Shown: positions 23,955 through 31,814 of the stretch, one piece after another
How positions within the stretch are numbered: position 1 is the first letter of the stretch
How the letters are laid out: the number at the start of each line of letters is the position of its first letter
Assembly (NCBI RefSeq): GCF_014698505.1
Contig: NZ_JACJTD010000064.1
Coordinates: 1 to 36,221, forward strand
DNA from: Nostoc foliaceum FACHB-393
GTDB taxonomy: Bacteria > Cyanobacteriota > Cyanobacteriia > Cyanobacteriales > Nostocaceae
Reading direction: 5' to 3'
DNA: 36,221 nucleotides
Program-made: the position numbers and the translations under genes
Notes under the pieces: model-generated
Told to the model about the DNA's origin: nothing
Seen by the model: only the letters and a program-made list of their open reading frames with translations
The model's database searches: none

Positions 23955-25757
23955 ATGCCATTGGATTTATCGCCTCTTTGGATATCACTCAAAACTTCAT
24001 TACTTGCTACATTTATCACCTTCTTCTTGGGTATCGCTGCTGCCTACTGGATGCTGGGATATCGTGGCAAAGGTAAATCGTTGATTGAGAGTATCTTTAT
24101 TGCGCCACTGATTTTGCCCCCCACCGTTGTCGGTTTCTTGTTGCTGCTATTTTTTGGCAAAAATGGCCCTGTAGGGAAACTCATGCAGGCTTTTGACTTC
24201 ACTATCGTCTTTACTTGGTATGGAGCAGCGATCGCAGCTACCGTAGTTTCTTTCCCATTAATGTATAAAACTACGCTAGGAGCGTTTGAACAAATAGATG
24301 GTAATCTGCTGCGAGTAGCCAGAACCCTTGGCGCAACTGAAGCCACAATCTTTTGGCGCATCAGTTTACCCTTAGCGCTACCCGGCATTGTAGCCGCCAC
24401 AATGCTCGCGTTTGCCCGTGCTTTGGGAGAATTTGGTGCGACATTGATGCTGGCTGGTAACATTCCCGGACAAACGCAGACAATCCCAATGGCGATTTAT
24501 TTTGCTGTGGAAGCGGGAGCAATGAACGAGGCATGGTTTTGGGCGATCGCTATTATGGTGATTTCTCTATCTGGAATTATTGCAGTCAACTTCTGGCAAG
24601 AATGGAGGGATAAGAAGAGGGGAGCAGGGAGCAGGAAGACGGAAGCGGAGGGAGAAATTCTATATACTCCGCACTCTAACTTTGAATCTGGTGGATTGCT
24701 TGTCAATATTGAAAAAATACTTCCTAGCTTTCATTTAAAAGTTGCTTTTACTAGTGATGAGCAACCTTTGGGATTATTGGGGGGTTCTGGTGCAGGTAAG
24801 AGCATGATTTTGCGCTGCCTTGCGGGGATAGAAACGCCCACAATCGGGCGCATAGTTTTAAATGACAGAGTACTGTTTGACTCAGAAAAAGGAATTAATT
24901 TACCCAGCCGCGATCGCCGCATCGGTTTTTTAGTGCAGAATTATGCTCTCTTTCCGCACATGAGTGTGGCGCAAAATATTGCTTTCGGCTTGCCCAAAAA
25001 ATTATCTGCTGGTAGTATTCGGGTGCAGGTAGAACAGCAACTAATAGCGATGCAGTTGCAAGGATTAGGCGATCGCTATCCGCACCAACTTTCTGGGGGT
25101 CAACAACAACGGGTAGCCTTGGCAAGAGCTTTGGCAAGTCAACCGGAAGCGTTACTTTTGGATGAGCCATTTTCCGCACTTGATACCCATTTACGTAGCC
25201 AATTAGAACAGCAAATGACAGAAACTCTAGCTGGCTATCAAGGTGTGACTCTATTTGTCACCCATAATATGGAAGAAGCTTATCGGATTTGCCCGAATCT
25301 GTTGGTATTGGAGCATGGTAGAGCCGTTCATTATGGTAGTAAACATGATATTTTTCAGCATCCTACTACCGTTAGTGTTGCCCAACTTACCGGATGTAAA
25401 AACTTCTCCCGCCTTATTCTCCAGTCGTCGCAACAAGTGGAAGCAATTGATTGGGGTTGTACTCTTCAAGTAATTGAACCAATCAAGAGCGAATTATCCC
25501 ACGTCGGCATTCGTGCCCATCAATTCATTTTTACCAACGACTCATCACAGGAAAATACTTTTCCCTGCTGGGTAGTACGAACAAGTGAAACGCCCCACCG
25601 GATGACGTTGTTTCTCAAACTACATTCGGCTGGCAAGAATTCTCAAGATTACCATCTGCAAGCTGAAGTCTTCAAAGAAAAATGGGTGACTATGAAAGAA
25701 CAGCCTTTTCCTTGGTATGTGCGTTTAGATCCTCTGCGCTTGATTTTGATGGAGTGA
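23955..25757 (+). CDS. modBC: Fused molybdate ABC transporter permease/ATPase (ModB-ModC)
   Basis: A 600-residue fusion of the two inner-membrane parts of the molybdate importer. Residues about 1-220 are a ModB-type permease with several transmembrane helices, the PTVVGFLLLLFFGKNGPVG signature and the coupling-loop EAA motif (RVARTLGATEATIFWRISLP, then ALPGIVAATMLAFARALGEF). Residues about 265-600 are ModC: Walker A GGSGAGKS, Q-loop VQNYALFPH, signature LSGGQQQRVALARAL, Walker B ALLLDEPFSALD and switch His in THNMEEAY, then a C-terminal regulatory part that looks degenerate. ModBC fusions are known in cyanobacteria. The linker (GAGSRKTEAEGE) is encoded by a GGGAGCA repeat tract. ModA is not nearby. 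ATG 23955 is chosen over TTG 23910. Tungstate or related oxyanions are possible substrates. Confidence 0.9.
   Translation: MPLDLSPLWISLKTSLLATFITFFLGIAAAYWMLGYRGKGKSLIESIFIAPLILPPTVVGFLLLLFFGKNGPVGKLMQAFDFTIVFTWYGAAIAATVVSFPLMYKTTLGAFEQIDGNLLRVARTLGATEATIFWRISLPLALPGIVAATMLAFARALGEFGATLMLAGNIPGQTQTIPMAIYFAVEAGAMNEAWFWAIAIMVISLSGIIAVNFWQEWRDKKRGAGSRKTEAEGEILYTPHSNFESGGLLVNIEKILPSFHLKVAFTSDEQPLGLLGGSGAGKSMILRCLAGIETPTIGRIVLNDRVLFDSEKGINLPSRDRRIGFLVQNYALFPHMSVAQNIAFGLPKKLSAGSIRVQVEQQLIAMQLQGLGDRYPHQLSGGQQQRVALARALASQPEALLLDEPFSALDTHLRSQLEQQMTETLAGYQGVTLFVTHNMEEAYRICPNLLVLEHGRAVHYGSKHDIFQHPTTVSVAQLTGCKNFSRLILQSSQQVEAIDWGCTLQVIEPIKSELSHVGIRAHQFIFTNDSSQENTFPCWVVRTSETPHRMTLFLKLHSAGKNSQDYHLQAEVFKEKWVTMKEQPFPWYVRLDPLRLILME
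24620..24635 (+). repeat. Heptamer repeat inside the ModB-ModC linker
   Basis: GGGAGCAGGGAGCAGG is identical to part of the intergenic tract at 14895-14924. It encodes part of the linker that joins the permease to the ATPase. Confidence 0.75.
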
Positions 25758-25803
25758 ACGCAGAGATATATGGGACGCGGGAAATTTTTTTAAAGAATAT
25801 TAC

Positions 25804-25840
25804 TTCAAGCGCCCAGACCCAAAGAGTCTGAGCGCTTGAA
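25804..25840. terminator. Hairpin between convergent genes
   Basis: A 15-base stem with a single C-A mismatch (25804-25818 with 25826-25840) and a 7-base loop separates modBC from the convergent copper-protein gene. There is no strong T-run, so it is a probable rather than certain bidirectional terminator. Confidence 0.6.
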
Positions 25841-25877
25841 TATTAGGTTGCAGAGAAACTTCTGCTAGTTAGGGGAA

Positions 25878-26252
25878 TTATGCGGCCATCATTTGCATAC
25901 TTCTGCAAGACTCTGCACACTTGCGACAAGCAGCAGCACATTCCATCATTTTCGCGTCATCCCTCATCATCTCACAGGCCATAGCAGTGCGATCGCACAT
26001 TTCCGCGCACAGCATACAAGTACGTTCCATGAACTCAGAACCGCTCATCATCATATTCATGCACATCATGCACATTTCAGAGCAATCGCGCATCATGCTC
26101 ATCATGCTCATCATGTTCTTGTCCATGTCCTTACCACCTTTGCTCATGCAGTAAGTCATGGTTTCCATGCACATTTTGTGACAGTCCATACAAGCATCCA
26201 TACAAGCTTGCATTTCGGTAGTCATGGTTTCAGCCATCATCATCATCATCAT
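25878..26252 (-). CDS. Met/Cys-rich four-helix copper-binding protein
   Basis: A 124-residue protein with very high Met and Cys content, matching the four-helix-bundle copper-binding family (DUF326, related to Csp copper-storage proteins). Repeated helical motifs carry Cys pairs spaced by three or four residues: CMDACMDCHKMCMETMTYC, CSEMCMMCMNMM, CMLCAEMCDRTAMAC and CAAACRKCAESC. These line the bundle core and bind many Cu(I) ions in characterised relatives. There is no signal peptide, so storage or detoxification would be cytosolic. The frame is open to 26309, but six consecutive ATG codons start at 26252 with AGAGG nine bases upstream; I chose the first. Two dyads lie upstream. The reverse strand shows a long His-rich frame, an artefact of CAT codons. 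Confidence 0.86.
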   Translation of the reverse strand: MMMMMMAETMTTEMQACMDACMDCHKMCMETMTYCMSKGGKDMDKNMMSMMSMMRDCSEMCMMCMNMMMSGSEFMERTCMLCAEMCDRTAMACEMMRDDAKMMECAAACRKCAESCRSMQMMAA

Positions 26253-26288
26253 AGGAAATACCTCTTGATTTTTTGATGCATAGATAGT

Positions 26289-26339
26289 GTCCTTGGAAGG
26301 ACTACTCATAACATTAGTCTTACTCTTTTAAAGAGTCAA
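26289..26339 (-). promoter_or_regulatory. Promoter/operator candidates of the copper-protein gene
   Basis: Two dyads lie upstream of the ATG: GTCCTT-GG-AAGGAC at 26289-26302 and ACTCTTT-T-AAAGAGT at 26322-26336. On the minus strand a -35-like TTGACT (26334-26339) overlaps the second dyad, and 17 bases later comes a weak -10-like TAATGT. A metal-responsive regulator could bind here; which one is not visible. Confidence 0.4.
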
Positions 26340-26799
26340 TGGGGTTTTTAATTCCGGTTTTATAAGCCTACTATCCCGATATAATTACCGGAAAATCAAA
26401 CTGAATCTACACTAGTTTGGTGTTGTTTTTTTGAGTATTGCTATGCATTAAGGATTAGAAACACCCATTTCAAAGTGGGGTTTTCTTAAGTAAGTCAACT
26501 TTCCATTGGGGATCAAAAGTTATAGTTAAATATGGATCAAAAATAATGTAATGTTTTTTAACAAATGCCTAAACAAAGCATTTGTAAACTTATATTCATC
26601 CAGGGTTTATTAACTTATGTTAATTGAAAGATAGGCACACTTAAAAACTTGTAATTCCTAATAGGATTTTAGACCCTACATAAAACAAAATTACCTCTGA
26701 GGGTAGGGGTAACAAACCCTATACTTAATTAAGAGAAATCAAGCTTACAACGCGTAATAAAAATCGGTTTTCTCCATACCCCATGCCCAATACCAATTT
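26340..26799. other. Intergenic region, nothing definite
   Basis: A 460-base AT-rich gap between the copper-protein promoter and the end of the gamma-lyase gene. A weak CCCA/TGGG hairpin followed by TTTTCTT lies near 26465-26490, but no gene ends there on the plus strand. No ORF or RNA gene is seen. Confidence 0.45.
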
Positions 26800-27936
26800 T
26801 CAAGCTAGAGCATTTTCTAAATCAGCTTGCAAATCTTGCTGATGTTCAATTCCTACCGAAAGACGGACTAAATTATCCTTTATTCCCCGCTGAAGTCGTT
26901 CCGCTTCTGGTAGAGAACCGTGGGTCATTTTCGTAGGATAGCAAAGTAGTGATTCCACACCGCCTAAACTTTCAGCCAGCAAAAATAACTTGAGTCGGGA
27001 AGCGAATCTTTCAACCTCGGCAAAACCGCCCTTTAATTCCAAACTAATCATCCCCCCAAAGCCAGACATTTGCTCTTTTGCTAATTGATGCTGTTCATGA
27101 CTGGATAACCCTGGATAATAAATACGCTCGATTTTGGGATGCTTTTCTAAAAATTCAGCTAAAAATAAAGCGTTTTTTTCATGTTCTCGCATTCTCACAG
27201 CCAGAGTTTTAATTCCTCGCAGCACCAACCAGCTATCAAAAGGACTAGGAATCGCCCCGATCGCATTTTGATAAAACTTCAGTTCGGTGTATAGTTGCTC
27301 GTTAGATGTGATAACTGCGCCACCAATAATATCGCTATGTCCCCCTAGATATTTGGTAGTGCTGTGAACCACAATGTCAGCACCTAAATCTAACGGTGTT
27401 TGAAAATAAGGACTAGCAAAAGTATTATCAACTACTAAGATAATATTATTTCTACGGGCAATATTTGCTAGTGCGGCAATATCAATAATTTTTAACAGAG
27501 GGTTAGTAGGGGTTTCAATCCAAATCAGCTTAGTATTTGGTTGAATGGCAGTTTCAAAATCAGCGATGTTATCAATATCTACATAGCTAGTTGTAACACC
27601 CCAATTTTTTACAACTTTTTCTAGCAACCGATAAGTTCCACCATACAAATCATCACCAGCAACAATATGATCGCCATTTTTGAGTAGGCTTAATACTGTG
27701 GTAGTTGCAGCCAAGCCAGAGGCAAATGCCAAACCAAATTTCCCATTTTCAATAGAAGCTAAAGCCTCTTCTAATGCTGTGCGGGTGGGGTTTCCCGTGC
27801 GAGAATATTCATATCCTTTGTGTTTACCTATGGCTTCTTGTTCATAAGTAGAAGTCAAATAAATGGGGACAATAACAGCACCTGTTTGTGGGTCTGATTG
27901 CTGACCCTCATGAATTGCTCTAGTCTCAAATTCCAT
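26800..27936 (-). CDS. Cystathionine gamma-lyase/synthase family PLP enzyme
   Basis: A 378-residue Cys/Met-metabolism PLP enzyme. Key parts are YSRTGNPTR (44-52), FASGLAATTT, the stacking Tyr in DDLYGGTYRL, VVDNTFASPYFQTPL with the PLP-binding Asp170, and the Schiff-base Lys195 in HSTTKYLGGH. The C-terminal ESLLCYPTKMTHGSLP and NLVRLSVGIE are also typical. The family includes cystathionine gamma-synthase (MetB) and gamma-lyase. The gene lies 13 bases downstream of cystathionine beta-synthase, with an AGAGGA ribosome site in the gap, so I infer a gamma-lyase that cleaves cystathionine to cysteine, 2-oxobutyrate and ammonia. Sequence alone cannot exclude synthase activity. Confidence 0.88.
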   Translation of the reverse strand: MEFETRAIHEGQQSDPQTGAVIVPIYLTSTYEQEAIGKHKGYEYSRTGNPTRTALEEALASIENGKFGLAFASGLAATTTVLSLLKNGDHIVAGDDLYGGTYRLLEKVVKNWGVTTSYVDIDNIADFETAIQPNTKLIWIETPTNPLLKIIDIAALANIARRNNIILVVDNTFASPYFQTPLDLGADIVVHSTTKYLGGHSDIIGGAVITSNEQLYTELKFYQNAIGAIPSPFDSWLVLRGIKTLAVRMREHEKNALFLAEFLEKHPKIERIYYPGLSSHEQHQLAKEQMSGFGGMISLELKGGFAEVERFASRLKLFLLAESLGGVESLLCYPTKMTHGSLPEAERLQRGIKDNLVRLSVGIEHQQDLQADLENALA

Positions 27937-27949
27937 AATTTCCTCTTAA

Positions 27950-29311
27950 TTATTCTTGGTTTTGACTAATCCAATATCTGATTAAATCGGCTCTGGTAAT
28001 TAAGCCAATAGGAACATCATGCCGCTTAATAATAATCCCGGTGCTTCCTGATAACAGCACTCGATAAGCTTCAGAAATATCTACTTCTTCATCGAGAATC
28101 GGCAGTGGTTTTCCCATAACTGCCGAAACTTCCTGATTAGAAAAGTTGATGCCATCATGGAGAAATTTCATTAAAGAGGCTTCATTGACGCTTCCTACTA
28201 CATGCTTATTATCAATCACGGGTAGCTGTGAAATATTCAGCTTTTGTAGGTAGTTTGTGGCTTTACTCAAGGTATCACGGGGACTAACAGCAACTAGAGA
28301 AGGAAAATCTGTTTTTTGAGCAAGAATTTCACCAATTTTGATACTTTTTACTGTTGTACCTTCCCAAAAACCATTTTCCTGCATCCAGGCGTCGGAATAG
28401 ATCTTATTAATGTAGTTTCTTCCCGTATCTGGTAATAGGGTTACAATATACTTTGGCTCTGTTAATCTGGCTGCATACTTGAGCGCTGCGACTACTGCTG
28501 TACCACAGGAACCTCCTACTAATAATCCTTCTTCTCGTGCTAGGCGACGAGCCATATTAAAAGATTCTTTATCGCTAACCCGAACCATTTCATCGACTAA
28601 TTGACGATTAAATGTTTTGGGAATAAAGTCTTCACCAATTCCCTCAACTTTGTAAGATTTGGGGGTGTCACCAGAAAGGATTGAACCCTCTGGATCTGCA
28701 CCAACAATTATTATATTTGGATTTTGCTCTTTCAGATATTTAGCAACTCCTGAAATTGTACCACCTGTGCCCATACCTGCAACAAAAACATCTATTTTAC
28801 CATTACTATCTGACCAGATTTCTGGGCCTGTAGTTAAGTAATGTGCTAAAGGATTATTCGGGTTTTCAAATTGATTTGGTCTATAGGCTCCCGGTATTTC
28901 TTTGGCGAGTCTTTCAGCTACACCGTTATAACTTTCTGGCGAGTCAGGCGGTACAGATGTGGGAGTAACAACTACTTCTGCACCATAAGCTTTGAGTAGG
29001 TTGATTTTATCCTGGCTCATTTTATCAGGCATGACGAAAATACAGCGATACTTCTTTACTGCTGCAATTAATGCCAGTCCCACACCAGTATTACCTGCGG
29101 TAGCTTCAATAATCGTGCCACCTGGTTGCAGTTGACCTGTTTTTTCTGCGGCTTCAATCATGGTGAGAGCAATTCTATCTTTAGTACTCCCGCCAGGATT
29201 GAGATATTCTACTTTGGCATAAATACTTGAGTGAATACCTTCGGTAATTTTGTTTAGTCTGACTAATGGAGTTCTACCAATTGCTTGCAAAATGTTTTCA
29301 TAAGTAGCCAT
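27950..29311 (-). CDS. Cystathionine beta-synthase with CBS domain pair
   Basis: A 453-residue PLP enzyme that condenses homocysteine with serine to cystathionine, the first step of reverse transsulfuration. The N-terminal fold-type II domain has IGRTPLVRLN, Schiff-base Lys44 in NPGGSTKDRIALTM, the substrate loop EATAGNTGVGLAL, the PLP phosphate loop GMGTGGTISG and EEGLLVGGSCGTA. Residues about 330-450 form two CBS motifs (VAVSPRDTLSKATNYLQKLN, then EVDISEAYRVLLSGSTGII), which in the family often bind adenosyl ligands and regulate. No heme-binding N-terminal extension is present. The domain pair and the downstream lyase gene favour beta-synthase over cysteine synthase. An AGGAC site precedes the ATG. 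It is the first gene of the pair. Confidence 0.92.
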   Translation of the reverse strand: MATYENILQAIGRTPLVRLNKITEGIHSSIYAKVEYLNPGGSTKDRIALTMIEAAEKTGQLQPGGTIIEATAGNTGVGLALIAAVKKYRCIFVMPDKMSQDKINLLKAYGAEVVVTPTSVPPDSPESYNGVAERLAKEIPGAYRPNQFENPNNPLAHYLTTGPEIWSDSNGKIDVFVAGMGTGGTISGVAKYLKEQNPNIIIVGADPEGSILSGDTPKSYKVEGIGEDFIPKTFNRQLVDEMVRVSDKESFNMARRLAREEGLLVGGSCGTAVVAALKYAARLTEPKYIVTLLPDTGRNYINKIYSDAWMQENGFWEGTTVKSIKIGEILAQKTDFPSLVAVSPRDTLSKATNYLQKLNISQLPVIDNKHVVGSVNEASLMKFLHDGINFSNQEVSAVMGKPLPILDEEVDISEAYRVLLSGSTGIIIKRHDVPIGLITRADLIRYWISQNQE

Positions 29312-29467
29312 ATAGAAGTCCTAAATGATTTTTAAAACAATTTTTTTATTCTCTTCACGTTCTACTCTTTGGGAATGTAAGAAAATAAATGAATCTTAAA
29401 ATGTTGGTTGTAGAGTTGATTGCAGTTTGAGTAAGCGATCGCTGTTTGTAATGTCTCAGGTCTTTTG

Positions 29468-29875
29468 CTAAAACAAAATCTGATCATCGACTGTTGCTAG
29501 CATCACAGATGCCATTGCTTCTGTGGAACCACCGGTAAAGGTGATTTGGGTTTCGGGGTCTATATCTAAGCCGAGATACCAACGGACTTTGTTGGCGATC
29601 GCATGACGAAATAGGCGTAGACGCGTTGGCGAAGCCTATCGTAGAGAAGCGGCTTGTCGCCAGACATCGCCCCAAGTAATGGCATACTGATTAACATCTG
29701 CTTCTATTGCCTCATAAGCAGCCTGTTTCAACTCCAAGGGACAGGGAAAATCAGGGAACCCCTGCGCAAAATTCACCGCACTGTATTGCAGTGCAACCCG
29801 CGTCATTTCTCGAATCACCGACTCTGTAAACTGGTCTGCCTTCGCTGATATTTTTTGGCGCAGAATCTCACTCAC
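29468..29875 (-). pseudogene. Truncated class I/II aminotransferase with repeat insertion
   Basis: The frame starts MSEILRQKISAKADQF and gives SAVNFAQGFPDFPCP and NQYAITWG, the N-terminus of a class I/II PLP aminotransferase (KAT/methionine aminotransferase-like). A palindromic repeat then enters in frame (DVWRQAASLR) and brings a TAG stop at 29636. The same frame continues after the stop as FRHAIANKVRWYLGLDIDPE and TQITFTGGSTEAMASVMLA, clearly aminotransferase, to VDD, where it breaks off and stops at 29468. So there is one repeat insertion and a 3' truncation that removes the PLP lysine and most of the protein. It is not functional as an aminotransferase. It lies upstream of the transsulfuration operon on the same strand. 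Confidence 0.88.
29611..29671 (-). repeat. Palindromic repeat interrupting the aminotransferase
   Basis: About 61 bases between the aminotransferase codons for ITWG and FRHAIA. It shares 24 identical bases (29648-29671) and an 11-base block (29615-29625) with the copy in fmt. It contains the TAG that ends the frame. Confidence 0.85.
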
Positions 29876-30056
29876 CCCTATACCTCCGTATTGCGGTTAT
29901 GCGTAAATTTCTGTAAACCCAATATAAACCATAATATCGATAGATTTATCGTAGTATACTCAAATTCCAGATCCAGAGGGAATAGAACCTTATTATCTAT
30001 ATACTGAATTATTGAGATTAATAGTCAATTATTGAAGGTACTGATCCAGAATCATC

Positions 30057-30656
30057 ATGAAATCTTTGCACCGTCCCGATCTGTATAGCTGGTCTAATTT
30101 CAATCCGGCAAGAAATATTGATTTCAATGGGATTGCCTGGATTCGCCCAGATGGCAACATCTTGATTGACCCAGTAGCCCTATCAAACCATGATTGGAAT
30201 CATCTGAAATCCCTCGGTGGTGTGGTTTGGATTGTGCTGACAAATTCTGAGCATATCAGGGCAAGTAAAGAAATTGCCGATCAAACCTATGCTAAAATTG
30301 CTGGCCCTGTGGCAGAAAAAGATACTTTTCCTATACCTTGCGATCGCTGGCTGTCTGACGGTGAAGAATTTGTGCCAGGACTGGAGGTGATTGAACTCCA
30401 CGGCTCGAAAACTCCCGGTGAATTAGCTCTGTTACTGGAGGAGACAACTTTAATTACAGGGGATTTAGTCCGGGCACGTAAAGCAGGTAGCTTGACGATT
30501 TTACCAGATGACAAGCTACTGAATCGAGAGGAGGCTGTTGCTTCTGTGCAGAGGTTAGCTCAATTAAGTCGGGTAGAAGCAGTGCTGGTAGGGGATGGTT
30601 GGCCTGTTTTCCGCGATGGACGCGATCGCTTGCAAGAACTTGTAGCAACGCTGTAA
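30057..30656 (+). CDS. Degenerate metallo-beta-lactamase-fold protein
   Basis: A 199-residue protein with the layout of a small MBL-fold hydrolase: strands GIAWIRPDGNILIDPVAL, VVWIVLTNSEHIRASKEIAD, then ELHGSKTPGELALLLEETTL with ITGDLVRA and VEAVLVGDGWPVFRDG. The metal-binding motifs are altered: the HxHxDH site reads NSEHIR, the GHTPG site reads SKTPG, and the final GHG-like site reads GDGWP, while the Asp in TGD is kept. It is therefore likely non-catalytic, or uses different chemistry. No signal peptide. It stands alone, followed by a strong terminator-like hairpin. The fold assignment is by pattern and moderately sure. Confidence 0.72.
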   Translation: MKSLHRPDLYSWSNFNPARNIDFNGIAWIRPDGNILIDPVALSNHDWNHLKSLGGVVWIVLTNSEHIRASKEIADQTYAKIAGPVAEKDTFPIPCDRWLSDGEEFVPGLEVIELHGSKTPGELALLLEETTLITGDLVRARKAGSLTILPDDKLLNREEAVASVQRLAQLSRVEAVLVGDGWPVFRDGRDRLQELVATL

Positions 30657-30679
30657 ATGGGTGGGGCGATTGGAAAGAC

Positions 30680-30725
30680 GTTAATCCTTCAAAACTAAAG
30701 AGCTTTGAAGGATTAACTTTGGAGT
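30680..30725 (+). terminator. Terminator after the MBL-fold gene
   Basis: A perfect 14-base stem GTTAATCCTTCAAA (30680-30693) with TTTGAAGGATTAAC (30704-30717) and a 10-base loop, 23 bases after the stop codon. TTTGG follows, so the T-run is short. It could also be a dispersed hairpin. Confidence 0.7.
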
Positions 30726-30865
30726 TTTGGGCATTTTTATTAGAAGATGTTTGAAAAGTATTTTTGGTAACATCGATACTTACCAAACCTAACCAACGGT
30801 TTTTTTTTGAAAATGAGCAAAGCCAAATTTTCAATAGTCGTGAGAATGTTAACAAATTAATCTTT

Positions 30866-31639
30866 TTATGTTCGTCGGTTAACTAGGGTAGCGCTAGCTT
30901 GGTCAACAGGCATCAGCACAACTTCATTAATATTGACATGGGGCGATCGCGTCACACAGAAAAATATCACATCAGCCACATCATCTGCTGTCAGGGGTGT
31001 AACTCCCTGATAGACTTTGTTGGCGCGTTCAGCATCTCCGTGAAAGCGCACCTCGCTAAATTCCGTTTCCACCATACCAGGGTCAACGGAAGTTACACGT
31101 ACCCGCGTTCCCAATAGGTCTTGTTTTAAACCTTCAGAAATTGCTCTCACAGCAGCTTTGGTAGCACAGTAGACATTGCCACCGGGATAGGTTTGATGTC
31201 CCGCAATGGAACCTAAATTTACCACATGACCGCGATCGCGACTCACCATTCCAGGAACGACATAACGGGAAAGGTAAAGTAAACCCTTAACGTTAGTATC
31301 AATCATGTCTTCCCAGTCTTGAAAGCTGCCTTCGTGCAACTTGTCTAAACCGCGACTTAGACCAGCATTATTAATGAGAATGTCAATTTCAGACCAGGCA
31401 GAGGGTAGAGTAGAAATGGCAGATTCAACAGCGTTGCGATCGCGCACATCTAGCTGTAATAAATGAATTTCAATACCAAATTCTTTAATGAGAGTATCTG
31501 CTAGCTGCTGCAAACGTTCTAACCGTCGTGCTGCTAAGATCAGTTTTGCACCCGCACCAGCGAAGATTCTCGCACAAGCAGTACCAATACCACTACTTGC
31601 ACCAGTAATCAAAATGATTTGATTTTGTAGGGAAGTCAT
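30866..31639 (-). CDS. SDR family NAD(P)-dependent oxidoreductase
   Basis: A 257-residue classical short-chain dehydrogenase. It has the cofactor motif TGASSGIG (12-19), NNAG (90-93), and the catalytic Ser144, Tyr157 and Lys161 (YCATK), followed by VDPGMVETEF. AARRLERLQ at the end of the second strand carries arginines that favour NADP(H). It resembles the YdfG group (3-hydroxy acid/serine dehydrogenases), but substrate cannot be fixed. The ATG at 31639 fits the family. Upstream are repeats and no clear ribosome site; the next gene on the same strand begins beyond the repeat block, so it may have its own promoter. Confidence 0.9.
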   Translation of the reverse strand: MTSLQNQIILITGASSGIGTACARIFAGAGAKLILAARRLERLQQLADTLIKEFGIEIHLLQLDVRDRNAVESAISTLPSAWSEIDILINNAGLSRGLDKLHEGSFQDWEDMIDTNVKGLLYLSRYVVPGMVSRDRGHVVNLGSIAGHQTYPGGNVYCATKAAVRAISEGLKQDLLGTRVRVTSVDPGMVETEFSEVRFHGDAERANKVYQGVTPLTADDVADVIFFCVTRSPHVNINEVVLMPVDQASATLVNRRT

Positions 31640-31664
31640 TAGGATAGTTAGGAGTGAGGAGTTA

Positions 31665-31804
31665 ATAGTTATGAATTATGAATTAGTACAAGTTTCATAG
31701 TTCATAATTTATCATCAGTCGTCTATAACTCCTAACTCCTGTACAGACGCGATTAATCGCGTCTCTCCTAACTCTTGTACAGACGCGATTAATCGCGTCT
31801 CTCT
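31665..31804. repeat. Repeat block with two 20-bp palindromes
   Basis: The palindrome AGACGCGATTAATCGCGTCT occurs at 31745-31764 and 31781-31800, each within a repeat of 36-base period (TGTACAGACGCG... CTAACTCT). Before it lie CTCCTAA heptamers and an imperfect inverted repeat at 31669-31712 (TATGAATTATGAA with TTCATAGTTCATAA). The block separates the SDR gene from the NTF2-like gene. Confidence 0.85.
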
Positions 31805-31814
31805 TAACTCTTAA

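Noticed and set aside
24044..25179. Several minus-strand ORFs over modBC
   Set aside because: They are antisense frames of an unmistakable ABC transporter gene and show no recognisable domains.
25893..26276. Plus-strand ORF coding for a very His-rich protein
   Set aside because: It is the antisense of the Met/Cys-rich copper protein; the ATG codons there read as CAT (His) on the other strand.
26463..26490. Possible terminator hairpin on the plus strand
   Set aside because: The stem is only four bases and no plus-strand gene ends nearby.
29484..29675. Minus-strand 63-codon ORF in the aminotransferase remnant
   Set aside because: It is out of frame with the aminotransferase residues; the gene remnant explains the region.
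29654..29848. Plus-strand ORF over the aminotransferase remnant
   Set aside because: Antisense shadow of the aminotransferase N-terminus.
30183..30855. Minus-strand ORFs over the MBL-fold gene
   Set aside because: Antisense frames without domain likeness; the plus-strand gene shows conserved fold motifs.
31740..31801. Possible CRISPR repeats of 36-base period
   Set aside because: Only two units, directly adjacent and nearly identical throughout, with no variable spacers and no cas genes.
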